NCBI RefSeq assembly: GCF_031581265.1
Contig: NZ_JAVLBQ010000026.1
Coordinates: 1 to 42,303 of the forward strand
Reading direction: 5' to 3'
Origin: Gracilimonas sp031581265
GTDB taxonomy: Bacteria > Bacteroidota > Rhodothermia > Balneolales > Balneolaceae
Length of the DNA: 42,303 nucleotides
Shown piece by piece: positions 1 to 7,019 of the stretch (positions within the stretch are counted from its first letter, which is position 1; each line of letters opens with the position of its first letter). Below the pieces are notes generated by a model. The model saw only the letters and a list, made by a program, of their open reading frames with translations. It did no database searches and had not been told where the DNA came from. Made by a program: the position numbers and the translations under genes.

Positions 1-23
1 GTTTATAATACTTGTTAACCATT

Positions 24-62
24 GTATAGCAATATGTTACAAACAATCATAACATGCTATAC
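24..62. repeat. imperfect hairpin at window edge
   Basis: GTATAGCA-ATA-TGTTA (24-39) pairs with TAACATGCTATAC (50-62) except for a three-base bulge, leaving a loop of about 10 nt. It lies in AT-rich DNA with no open frame, just upstream of a truncated gene. There is no T-run, so a terminator is not supported. It could be an element end or a chance structure. Confidence 0.3.
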
Positions 63-77
63 TTCATAAGACCCTAA

Positions 78-545
78 AATAATATCAATTATCTAACTAC
101 CCCTGTTGATGCCACTTTATTAGAAAACCAAAGATGTGGAATAAGAACGATGATTGGTAGTTTTCATCATATGAAACCACATGAAGCAAAAAAGATATTA
201 ACCTCAGTTCAGAAAAGCGGTGAACCTATCTGTGTGTTTGAAATCAGTGATAATAGTACTCCCACCTGGCTTTGGTGGGTCGCATTTCCTATTAACTTTA
301 TCATGACATTTTTTATAACACCCATGGTGAGACCTATGTCTTGGCAGCAACTTGTTTTTACCTATATCATTCCCATAATACCATTCTGTTTCGCTTGGGG
401 TGGTGCTGTTTCAAATGCCCGAACATATACCCTTAATGATTTAGATGAGTTATTAAGTGGTATTGAGTCTAATACTTATAAGTGGAAAAAGAGAACGATC
501 GAAGGTAAAACCAAACAGATCTATTTACTTGGAATTCCGAATTGA
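78..545 (+). pseudogene. 5'-truncated methyltransferase-like protein remnant
   Basis: The first ATG is at 150 (131 aa), but the same frame stays open upstream to a TAA at 75-77 and the upstream codons read like protein: YLTTPVDAT, then GIRTMIGSFHHMKPHEAKKIL. I recognise the order PVDAT / RT..sFHH..P..A..IL / P-rich membrane-like stretch / YxIPIxPfxxxWgGxVSxxRTYt as the C-terminal half of a family annotated as class I SAM-dependent methyltransferase-like in Bacteroidota. Family members carry a substantial N-terminal portion that is absent here: no start codon lies between 78 and 150 and the upstream 77 bp are stop-rich. I infer a decayed remnant rather than a functional 131-aa gene. The C-terminus (ending KQIYLLGIPN) looks intact. 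Family recognition is from memory and moderately sure. Confidence 0.6.
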
Positions 546-847
546 ATATTAAACATTGGCTTCCCATGGTTCATTTAAACTATTCTTTGGGCCCTAAAAC
601 CCGCGCATTAACTCGCACGCAACTAGCCAGGTCTTTGCCGCTCTTGGTTTTAAGTCTCTTCTTTCGTTAGTTGCTATTTCAATATCAATTCGTGTGCCGG
701 TTATGTGCAATGTCGTTACCTGCCAAATTTTACCTGATGTCGTGCCATCCTCTTGGAGATTTTTATTGCTTGTTAAAAGATTTTAGCCTTTTATAAAACT
801 AATCTTGATGCTCTATCACCAACTTACCATACCTGAAAAGATTCAAT
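546..847. other. 302-bp intergenic region with imperfect inverted repeats
   Basis: No credible gene. Two nested inverted repeats are visible: GCATTAACTCGCACG (605-619) against CGTGTGCCGGTTATGTGC (691-708, imperfect), and GCAACTA (619-625) against TAGTTGC (668-674, perfect). The right-hand GTTATGTGC resembles an integron attC core only loosely, and no integrase is present. No TAnnTTTG promoter box is seen before the hydrolase gene at 848. Confidence 0.35.
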
Positions 848-1717
848 ATGGCTGATAACATTTTCAAAAATAAAACTGCCCAAAATCGGATGGAAAATTG
901 GTATCAACAATTTTTAGACCGGGCAAATGTTGAAACCGAATCCGTCGAAGTCTCTACCTCTTTCGGATCAAGTCATGTCTTAACGGCCGGTGACCGTTCC
1001 AAACCCTCACTTATTTGCTTGCATGCTATGATGACAAGCTCGGCTCATCTACTTTCTGAGTTGGCCAGACTTCTCGATCACTTTTATATCATTGCCCCAG
1101 ACCTGCCCGGTCAGTCTGTAAAGGGATTACCTAAAAAACTGCCCTACTCAGATAACTCTCATGCAATTTGGTTGCAAGAACTACTTGACGGACTCAATTT
1201 AGAGAAGGTGCATCTACTTGGTATAAGCCTTGGCGGTTTTGTAGCCCGACAGTTTGCCTCTTCTAATCCCAAAAAAGTTAAGTCGCTTGTTCTTATTGTC
1301 CCCGCCGGAATTGTGCAGGGCTCGCTGGTCAAAGGTTTTACGAAAATGGCTTTACCTATGATCAAGTATAAAATTCGCCCCTCCGAAAAAAACCTTCGCA
1401 ACTTTGTGGGTCACCTGATAACAACATGGGATGAGGATTGGGCCAAATACTTGGGAGATGCCTTTAATGACTTCAATCCAAATCTTAAGATCCCACCCCT
1501 TGCTTCTAAAGAGGAATTGGAGAACTTGACTATGCCTTGCCTGGTAATAGGTGCTGAAGATGACATTTCATTCCCGGGAGATAAGGTTATCGATCGCGTC
1601 AAAGCTCACGTTCCGCACGTAGAAGCGGAACTGCTTAAGGGCAGCAAACACAGCCCTCCAACAACCCCTGAATTTCGAAACTGGCTGGCAACACGTATCA
1701 AGAGTTTTGTTAGTTAG
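848..1717 (+). CDS. alpha/beta-hydrolase
   Basis: A 289-aa cytoplasmic alpha/beta-hydrolase fold protein. The catalytic triad is visible: Ser127 in the nucleophile elbow GISLGG, an acid at Asp238/Asp239 in GAEDD, and His268 in GSKHSPP. The oxyanion-hole strand reads LICLHAMM (about 56-62), so the usual HG is HA here. There is no signal peptide. The length is normal for the family (260-300 aa). It stands alone, upstream of a DUF6122 gene with 96 bp between. The substrate cannot be read from the sequence; carboxylesterase, lactonase or haloperoxidase-like hydrolase are all possible. The fold assignment is firm, the specificity unknown. Confidence 0.9.
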   Translation: MADNIFKNKTAQNRMENWYQQFLDRANVETESVEVSTSFGSSHVLTAGDRSKPSLICLHAMMTSSAHLLSELARLLDHFYIIAPDLPGQSVKGLPKKLPYSDNSHAIWLQELLDGLNLEKVHLLGISLGGFVARQFASSNPKKVKSLVLIVPAGIVQGSLVKGFTKMALPMIKYKIRPSEKNLRNFVGHLITTWDEDWAKYLGDAFNDFNPNLKIPPLASKEELENLTMPCLVIGAEDDISFPGDKVIDRVKAHVPHVEAELLKGSKHSPPTTPEFRNWLATRIKSFVS

Positions 1718-1813
1718 CTTGATTGTTAAACCCATTTAAACAATTGCAAGGGATCACACCGTCCAAATCTCTGGCAGTTTTAACAAAAGAAACAAGTCTT
1801 TTACCCTGCTTTT

Positions 1814-2158
1814 ATGATTCATATTATTCTGCACTTTCTCATTCCCCCGGTAGTTGCTCTTGTTTTCTACTATAGTAGATGGCGAAATGCTACCTTTATC
1901 ATGATTGCCACCATGCTTGTTGATATAGATCATCTGCTGGCCAATCCCATCTACGATCCTACCCGGTGCTCAATTGGCTTTCATCCCCTTCATACCCTGC
2001 CTTTTATTATTATTTATACCGTAATGTTTGCTGTACCACTTTTGAGATTCAGGAATAACGAGAACAAGGATTGGCATTCAACAGCTTGCATTATTCATTT
2101 GCTGGGACTGGGTTTACTTATTCATATGACGCTCGACTGGTTAGACTGCTTTATTTAA
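1814..2158 (+). CDS. DUF6122 family membrane protein
   Basis: A 114-aa protein with about four transmembrane helices. It matches the small DUF6122 family of Bacteroidota: an N-terminal IHIILHFLIPP helix, then MLVDIDHLLANPIYDP, GFHPLHT and a C-terminal HMTLDWLDC. The conserved D-x-D-H, H-P-L-H and H-x-x-x-D residues resemble the metal-binding pattern of YdjM/LexA-regulated membrane-bound metal-dependent hydrolases, so a membrane metalloenzyme is a reasonable inference. No substrate is known. It is convergent with the VOC gene, ending 17 bp from it. Confidence 0.8.
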   Translation: MIHIILHFLIPPVVALVFYYSRWRNATFIMIATMLVDIDHLLANPIYDPTRCSIGFHPLHTLPFIIIYTVMFAVPLLRFRNNENKDWHSTACIIHLLGLGLLIHMTLDWLDCFI

Positions 2159-2175
2159 CAAAACCAATCACTCGG

Positions 2176-2667
2176 TTAATTTAGCTCCCCAAGCAAGTCT
2201 TCAATATCTAGCGGTTCGGTTACCATTTTTACGGAGCCGCCCTTTGAGTAAGCCCACTCTTCTTTAGGGCGATCACGATACAGTTCTACTCCGTTACCGT
2301 CCGGGTCTTCCAGGTAAATTGCTTCTGATACCCCGTGATCACTCGCCCCTGTAATAGGATATTCCGCATCAATCAGTCGTTGCAAAATTTCTGCTAAATC
2401 TTTTCTTGTAGGATACAAAAAGGCCACGTGATATAAGCCTGCACTGTTTCTTGGAGCCGGCGGACCCCCTGCACTGTTCCATGTATTCAGTCCAATGTGA
2501 TGATGATATCCTCCGGCCGATAGAAAAGCTGCTCGCTCGCCGTACATCGTTGTGAGCTCAAAACCGAGCAGGTCTCTATAAAACTCGAGTGCGCGATCTA
2601 AGTTTGATACTTTTAAGTGTACATGTCCTACGCTTGTTTTGGAAGGGACGGTGTATTCTTTGCTCAT
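2176..2667 (-). CDS. VOC family (glyoxalase/extradiol dioxygenase-like) protein
   Basis: A 163-aa protein with two betaalphabetabetabeta modules. Module 1 opens with VGHVHLKVSNLDRALEFYRD and contains HHHIGLNTW; module 2 has LYHVAFLYPTR and ends with AIYLEDPDGNGVELYRDRP. Metal ligands are plausibly His in VGHVHL, His in the YHVAF strand and Glu in GVELY. The sequence resembles the N-terminal domain of CatE-type catechol-2,3-dioxygenase-like proteins, but those are nearly twice as long, so this is a single-domain version. It is monocistronic and divergent from the DUF4345 gene. The substrate is not deducible. Confidence 0.85.
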   Translation of the reverse strand: MSKEYTVPSKTSVGHVHLKVSNLDRALEFYRDLLGFELTTMYGERAAFLSAGGYHHHIGLNTWNSAGGPPAPRNSAGLYHVAFLYPTRKDLAEILQRLIDAEYPITGASDHGVSEAIYLEDPDGNGVELYRDRPKEEWAYSKGGSVKMVTEPLDIEDLLGELN

Positions 2668-2748
2668 ATTGACTTTGAGTTAGTTGCTGGAATGTAATCG
2701 CCTTTATATATACCATCAAAGTATAAATAAAAACAAACCGCTTCTGAT

Positions 2749-3135
2749 ATGCATAAAAAATCTGCTTTATTCTTACGTGTTAGCGCACTCATACTTATGG
2801 CCTATGCGCTTTCTTTCATTGTCTATCCTCAGTTATTGGGAGAGCTGGTTGGGTTTACCCATATGAATCCCAATACCCTCGTGGAAGTTACCGCATTTTA
2901 TGGCGGTCTTGAATTGGGTATTGCCATATTCCTGCTGTGGTCAGCGGCCCGGGAAGAGCGTCTTTATTTTGCGCTGATGATGGTATTCTTTGTATTCATG
3001 GCTGCGGGTTTAGCCCGGCTTTTTGGAGTGATCCGATTTGGGTTTGAAGGACCGAGTCAACCTGTTGTTACCGTCTTAGAAATAGGTTGGGGCTTCCTTT
3101 CGTATTGGCTGGCCGGTAAAATTCATTCCGATTGA
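2749..3135 (+). CDS. DUF4345 family membrane protein
   Basis: A 128-aa integral membrane protein with four predicted helices. The signature is an Y-G-G-x-E-L-G segment (FYGGLELGIAIFLLW, about 50-64) followed by GLARLFGVI and a last helix of the form VLEIGWGFLSYWLA, as in the DUF4345 family. Members have no known biochemical function. It sits 82 bp before the Pnu-type transporter in the same orientation, so co-transcription is possible but not shown. Confidence 0.8.
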   Translation: MHKKSALFLRVSALILMAYALSFIVYPQLLGELVGFTHMNPNTLVEVTAFYGGLELGIAIFLLWSAAREERLYFALMMVFFVFMAAGLARLFGVIRFGFEGPSQPVVTVLEIGWGFLSYWLAGKIHSD

Positions 3136-3217
3136 CGGGCTTTACATTTTAAACCATGAATTATCAGCGTGCTTCCTTATCTTCACGCCGGCATGTAACC
3201 ATTAGTATTATTTTTCC

Positions 3218-3868
3218 ATGGAAGTTATCATTGACGGCATTATTAACGGAGTCATTCAAACCAGCCTGCTGGAGTGGATTGCTGTAGCTACTGGACTGGC
3301 AAGTGTCTGGTTCTCCATGAAAGAAAATATCTGGGTGTATCCAACTGGCATCGTCAGTGTATTGATTTATGTTTATATCGCATTCGCTTATAAGCTCTAT
3401 GCTGATATGGGAGTGAATTTCTACTACTTCGTGATGAGCGTATATGGTTGGTACTACTGGGTTCACCCCAAAAATGAATCGCGGGAACAGGTTGCCGTCA
3501 CCATCAACAACAACAAAGAAAACCTCATTACGCTGGCGCTTGGGATCGTTTCCTTTGGTATTTTATATTTCGTTTTGTTTAATTTCACCGACAGCGATGT
3601 TCCGTTCTGGGATTCGGTAACCACCTCATTTGCCATCATGGGTATGTTCCTGATGGCACGCAAAAAACTGGAAAGCTGGATTGCGTGGATTATAACCGAT
3701 CTTATTTCCATTCCACTTTATTTTTATAAAGAGCTGGTGCTAACAAGTTTTCAATTCCTGGTATTTACAGCCATCGCCTTTGCGGGTTATTTTGCGTGGA
3801 AAAAGTCGATGGAAAAGAATACCGACGAAATTGTGAAAGATGAGGTTAAACTGGTTGAGTCATCGTAG
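3218..3868 (+). CDS. pnuC: PnuC/PnuT-family vitamin transporter
   Basis: A 216-aa transporter with about seven membrane helices. Typical family stretches are WVYPTGIVSVLIYVYIAF, LYADMGVNFYYFVMSVYG and the Trp/Tyr-rich YGWYYW motif that lines the substrate site, plus a second-repeat match in FLMARKKLESWIAWIITD. The family moves nicotinamide riboside (PnuC), thiamine (PnuT) or riboflavin (PnuX) by facilitated diffusion; internal phosphorylation traps the substrate. The neighbour, convergent with 20 bp between, is thiamine pyrophosphokinase. In Bacteroidota that neighbour is characteristic of PnuT, so thiamine is the more likely substrate. I see no TPP-riboswitch core in the 82-bp leader. Family sure, substrate inferred. 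Confidence 0.9.
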   Translation: MEVIIDGIINGVIQTSLLEWIAVATGLASVWFSMKENIWVYPTGIVSVLIYVYIAFAYKLYADMGVNFYYFVMSVYGWYYWVHPKNESREQVAVTINNNKENLITLALGIVSFGILYFVLFNFTDSDVPFWDSVTTSFAIMGMFLMARKKLESWIAWIITDLISIPLYFYKELVLTSFQFLVFTAIAFAGYFAWKKSMEKNTDEIVKDEVKLVESS

Positions 3869-3888
3869 CTGCCTAATATCCCCGGACC

Positions 3889-4506
3889 TTACCGGCGCTC
3901 CACAAAAATAACCAAGTCCCCGCTTTCAACACTCACAGAGAATTGGTCTGAAATTGTTTCGTTGGAGGTGCCGTCTCTCTCTCCATTTTTAAGTGACTCA
4001 TTATTCAGAGGAAATTTTAGTCCTTCAGTTACAATTCCTGTTACTTCTCCCGACAACGGAAATAACGATACTAAATTTCCTACAGGACACTCCTCTGAAA
4101 AGGTTCCATTTATGATAGAAGCCTCAAACAACTCATCCTTATAAATTAATTTTTTGAAGGCAGCATCAAACTTTTTGAGTACTGAAAGGTTTTTCAAGGC
4201 ATGATCCATTCTCTTCCCGAAAGCTCCCAAAACCGTGCACGTATCTGCGCCTCTGGTTATCACTAACGAAAGAGCCTTTTCCAAATCATTGGTTTCTTGT
4301 TCCGGTTCATGGATAATTTCAAAATCAACATCCTTCGGCTTTTCAAAACTGTCCAAATCTCCAATTATCACATTGGGGAGTAAACCATATTTTAAAATTT
4401 TATTACCGCCGCCGTCTGCACCAACTACCAAATCCGCTTTCTTGAACTCGGCTTCCAATAAATCTTTGGGTGGGGGAAAACCATTGCTGACTACAAGTAC
4501 ATGCAT
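3889..4506 (-). CDS. thiN: thiamine pyrophosphokinase
   Basis: A 205-aa enzyme that transfers pyrophosphate from ATP to thiamine to give thiamine pyrophosphate. Diagnostic motifs in order are LVVGADGGGNKIL (about 26-38), the acidic metal site IIGDLDS (about 47-53), QETNDLEKAL (about 70-79) and the loop GAFGKRMDHAL (about 94-104). The C-terminal half is the thiamine-binding beta-sandwich domain, with a somewhat divergent end. The length is typical (about 210). It lies tail to tail with the Pnu-type transporter, consistent with uptake followed by metabolic trapping of thiamine. No riboswitch is seen in its short upstream region. Confidence 0.92.
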   Translation of the reverse strand: MHVLVVSNGFPPPKDLLEAEFKKADLVVGADGGGNKILKYGLLPNVIIGDLDSFEKPKDVDFEIIHEPEQETNDLEKALSLVITRGADTCTVLGAFGKRMDHALKNLSVLKKFDAAFKKLIYKDELFEASIINGTFSEECPVGNLVSLFPLSGEVTGIVTEGLKFPLNNESLKNGERDGTSNETISDQFSVSVESGDLVIFVERR

Positions 4507-4569
4507 AAATCAATTTTACTGCTGAAATTATTTCTCTATAAAATAAGTGGAATTCCGGCAATGTTCGCC

Positions 4570-4577
4570 TATTTTTG
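4570..4577 (+). promoter_or_regulatory. TAnnTTTG-type -7 box before nrnA
   Basis: TATTTTTG fits the Bacteroidota -7 consensus TAnnTTTG and ends six bases before the ATG at 4584. No matching -33 TTG is visible. If real, the transcript would be leaderless or nearly so, and the TTG at 4575 would lie inside the promoter rather than be a start codon. Confidence 0.4.
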
Positions 4578-4583
4578 AACCTT

Positions 4584-5567
4584 ATGAAAAATACTATGTT
4601 CAAATCGTTTATATCAAAAATCTTATCACACCAAAAGGTCGCCGTTTTCTCGCATGTTCGACCTGATGGAGACTGCCTCGGGGCACAAATAGCCCTTTCT
4701 CTTTGGCTTCAAAAAAATGGGATTGAGGTCGCAGCTTATAACGAGGATAGCATCCCCGGCAACATGCGGTGGCTGCTGGAATACTTCCCTATTGATGATC
4801 CGGCTAATGCAAACCTGGATTCTTTTGATGCTTTTGTGGTAGTGGATGGAAATGCACTGCATCGTTTTGGCGACACCGCAGAGACCTTACCGGAGTTTGA
4901 AAAACCGATCTACATGGTTGATCATCATCCGGATCCCGATGATGTTTTTGAGGAATTTGTATCAAGTGTGGAAGCTTCATCTACCTGTGAGCTTATATAT
5001 CGGCTTTATGCCGAACATAAACCCCAACAAATTGACGAAAAGGCTGCCAAAGCAATGTATCTGGGGCTGGTTACTGATACGGCCTCTTTTCAATTTAATA
5101 GCGTAAAACCGGATACCTTGCAAGCTGCCGGAGATCTGCTTGAAAGAGGCGGATTCACCCCGGATGAAGTGGTAGAAAAAATTTATTCATCTCGTCCACT
5201 CCGGCAATTAAAGTTGTTGAGCCTTGCACTCGAAACGATTGAAGTTCATGCCGAAGGCACTATCTCCACGATAGTTATAACCCAAGATATGCTGAAAAAA
5301 ACCGGCTGCACCAAAGAAGATACGGAAGGTTTTGTGCAGTACCCTATGAGTGTGGAAGGGGTTAAAGCTTGTGTGCTTTTCCAGCAACAGGATGAACGAA
5401 TTAAACTGAGTCTCAGATCAAAAAGCGATGATGTTGATGTTAACCAATGGGCCCTAAATTTTAACGGTGGTGGGCACAAGCGTGCAGCCGGGGCTTGGTT
5501 TGAAGGAGATTTGGAAGAAGCTATAGAAGCCGTGATTAAAGTTGGCCAAAAACAGGCTTTAGCTTAA
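4584..5567 (+). CDS. nrnA: DHH/DHHA1 phosphoesterase, NrnA-like oligoribonuclease/pAp phosphatase
   Basis: A 327-aa enzyme of the DHH superfamily. NrnA members degrade nano-RNAs and dephosphorylate 3'-phosphoadenosine 5'-phosphate. Motifs: SHVRPDGDCLGAQ with the metal pair Asp28/Asp30, FDAFVVVDGN, the DHH triad in VDHHPD (Asp113-His114-His115), and LVTDTASFQF. The C-terminal DHHA1 domain carries the substrate loop NGGGHKRAAGAWF. The start is ambiguous: ATG at 4584 or 4596 (the second gives the usual MFK...SHQK start), while the in-frame TTG at 4575 falls inside a putative promoter. The gene is followed by an htrA-like gene after 102 bp. Confidence 0.93.
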   Translation: MKNTMFKSFISKILSHQKVAVFSHVRPDGDCLGAQIALSLWLQKNGIEVAAYNEDSIPGNMRWLLEYFPIDDPANANLDSFDAFVVVDGNALHRFGDTAETLPEFEKPIYMVDHHPDPDDVFEEFVSSVEASSTCELIYRLYAEHKPQQIDEKAAKAMYLGLVTDTASFQFNSVKPDTLQAAGDLLERGGFTPDEVVEKIYSSRPLRQLKLLSLALETIEVHAEGTISTIVITQDMLKKTGCTKEDTEGFVQYPMSVEGVKACVLFQQQDERIKLSLRSKSDDVDVNQWALNFNGGGHKRAAGAWFEGDLEEAIEAVIKVGQKQALA

Positions 5568-5669
5568 TATTTAGGTGTTACTCACGCAATGGATACGGGA
5601 TTGATCCGTTAGATGAGTCCTATTTCTTGCTGTATGCTAACTTTTGTATTCCTAACAAATAAATGTTTT

Positions 5670-6905
5670 ATGATTAGATACGCTACTATTTTTCTGTTGA
5701 TGTGTACCTTATTTGGTTGTCAGCTTGAAGATAAACCGACCGATAATTCTACCGACCGCACTCCGGTTGCAGCTGTAGGTTCACTGTCAACTTCTAACAC
5801 AACACCCGAAACTGCTACTGAACAGGTGCCTGATCAAGCTCAAGATCAACCTTCAACCCCTTCCATTTCAGTTGATGATACTCGCCGCAATGCCATCACC
5901 AATGCCGTAGAAAAAGCCGGTCCCGCTATTGTCAGTATTACCGTCACAGAATTACAGCGTGGGTACACCCGGGAATTTGACTCCTTCTTCTTTCGCTATT
6001 TTGATGTTCCCATCCAACGTGAAGTTAAAAGTGTCGGCTCCGGATTTATCATCAGTGAAGACGGACTTATTGTAACCAATGAACATGTGGCCAGTAAAAA
6101 TTCTAAAACCATTATGGTCGCTCTTTCCGATGGCAACAACTACGAAGCCGAGTTACTGGGTTCTGATGAACTGGCTGATCTTTCACTACTCAAGATTAAA
6201 ACCGACGATCCTGATAAAACTTTTCCTTACGTCACTTTTGCTAACTCTGATGAAATTATGGTCGGTGAATGGACTATTGCCATGGGTAATCCTTTCGGGC
6301 TTTTTGCAGACGGACAACCTTCTGTAACGGTAGGCGTAGTTAGTGCCAAAGAACGAGATTTCAGACCCGATCCACAAGATCCACGCGTTTATATTGAAAT
6401 GATTCAGACGGATGCCGCCATTAATCGTGGTAATTCGGGTGGACCATTAGTGAACAGTAATGGAGAGGTAATGGGTGTTAATACCTTTATTTTTACGGGG
6501 GGCACCAGCAGCGGCTTTGTGGGGTTGGGTTTTGCTATCCCCAGTAACCGCGTTCAAAAAATTATATCACAGCTTAAGGAATCAGGTTCCGTTTCTCTGG
6601 ATTTTGATCCCGGCATGAAGTTCAAGCCGGTAACCCGTCAGCTTATTATGCAGTATCCAAGTATTCCCAGGGTTTTGGGTCTTTTTGTGACGGAAATTAA
6701 TAAAAGCGGTCCTGCCTATGAGGCCGGTATTATGCCGGGAGATGTCATTGTTCAAATCGGGGAAGAACGGGTTACCAGCGAAATGCATGCCTGGGCTTTA
6801 ATGCGGGAATACAATGAAGGGGATGATATGGAACTACATCTTGTGAGAAATAACAAACAGTATAAAACTAGTATGGAATTACGGAAGCGAGTTCAGGGTC
6901 GCTAA
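5670..6905 (+). CDS. DegP/HtrA-like trypsin-type serine protease, lipoprotein
   Basis: A 411-aa envelope protease. The frame is open upstream, but the ATG at 5670 gives a clean lipoprotein signal, MIRYATIFLLMCTLFGC, with lipobox LFGC (Cys17). An acidic, Thr/Ser/Pro-rich linker follows, then a trypsin-like domain with His139 (TNEHVA), Asp170 (ADLSLLKI) and Ser256 (NRGNSGGP), and a single C-terminal PDZ domain (about 335-400, KSGPAYEAGIMPGDVIV). One PDZ plus a lipid anchor suggests a DegS/HtrA-type quality-control protease tethered to a membrane and facing the periplasm. It sits in the same direction as nrnA and uvrA, with no operon evidence. Confidence 0.93.
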   Translation: MIRYATIFLLMCTLFGCQLEDKPTDNSTDRTPVAAVGSLSTSNTTPETATEQVPDQAQDQPSTPSISVDDTRRNAITNAVEKAGPAIVSITVTELQRGYTREFDSFFFRYFDVPIQREVKSVGSGFIISEDGLIVTNEHVASKNSKTIMVALSDGNNYEAELLGSDELADLSLLKIKTDDPDKTFPYVTFANSDEIMVGEWTIAMGNPFGLFADGQPSVTVGVVSAKERDFRPDPQDPRVYIEMIQTDAAINRGNSGGPLVNSNGEVMGVNTFIFTGGTSSGFVGLGFAIPSNRVQKIISQLKESGSVSLDFDPGMKFKPVTRQLIMQYPSIPRVLGLFVTEINKSGPAYEAGIMPGDVIVQIGEERVTSEMHAWALMREYNEGDDMELHLVRNNKQYKTSMELRKRVQGR

Positions 6906-7019
6906 TAAAAGGATAGCTCAGGATAGCTTCTGTCTCTTTTTTTGTTGGGGAATCGTATCGGATTGCCGATACTAAATCCTTATATTCAGGGTTCGACGAA
7001 TTCAGAATTCAATTTCTAT

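Noticed and set aside
603..708. Possible integron attC site after the truncated gene
   Set aside because: The right core GTTATGTGC only loosely fits GTTRRRY, the left partner deviates, the two stems are separated by a 16-nt one-sided gap, and no integrase or second cassette is visible.
1718..1813. Terminator-like fold GATTGTT...AACAATTG after the hydrolase
   Set aside because: The stem is short with a bulge and no T-run follows; not distinguishable from chance.
3136..3217. TPP riboswitch before the Pnu-type gene
   Set aside because: The conserved CTGAGA-type core and paired elements are not seen in this short leader, nor upstream of the kinase gene.
5613..5669. N-terminal extension of the HtrA-like protease
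   Set aside because: It would bury the lipoprotein signal that begins exactly at 5670.
6942..7019. UvrA N-terminal extension from TTG at 6942
   Set aside because: The extra 26 residues have no family similarity; the ATG at 7020 gives the standard length.
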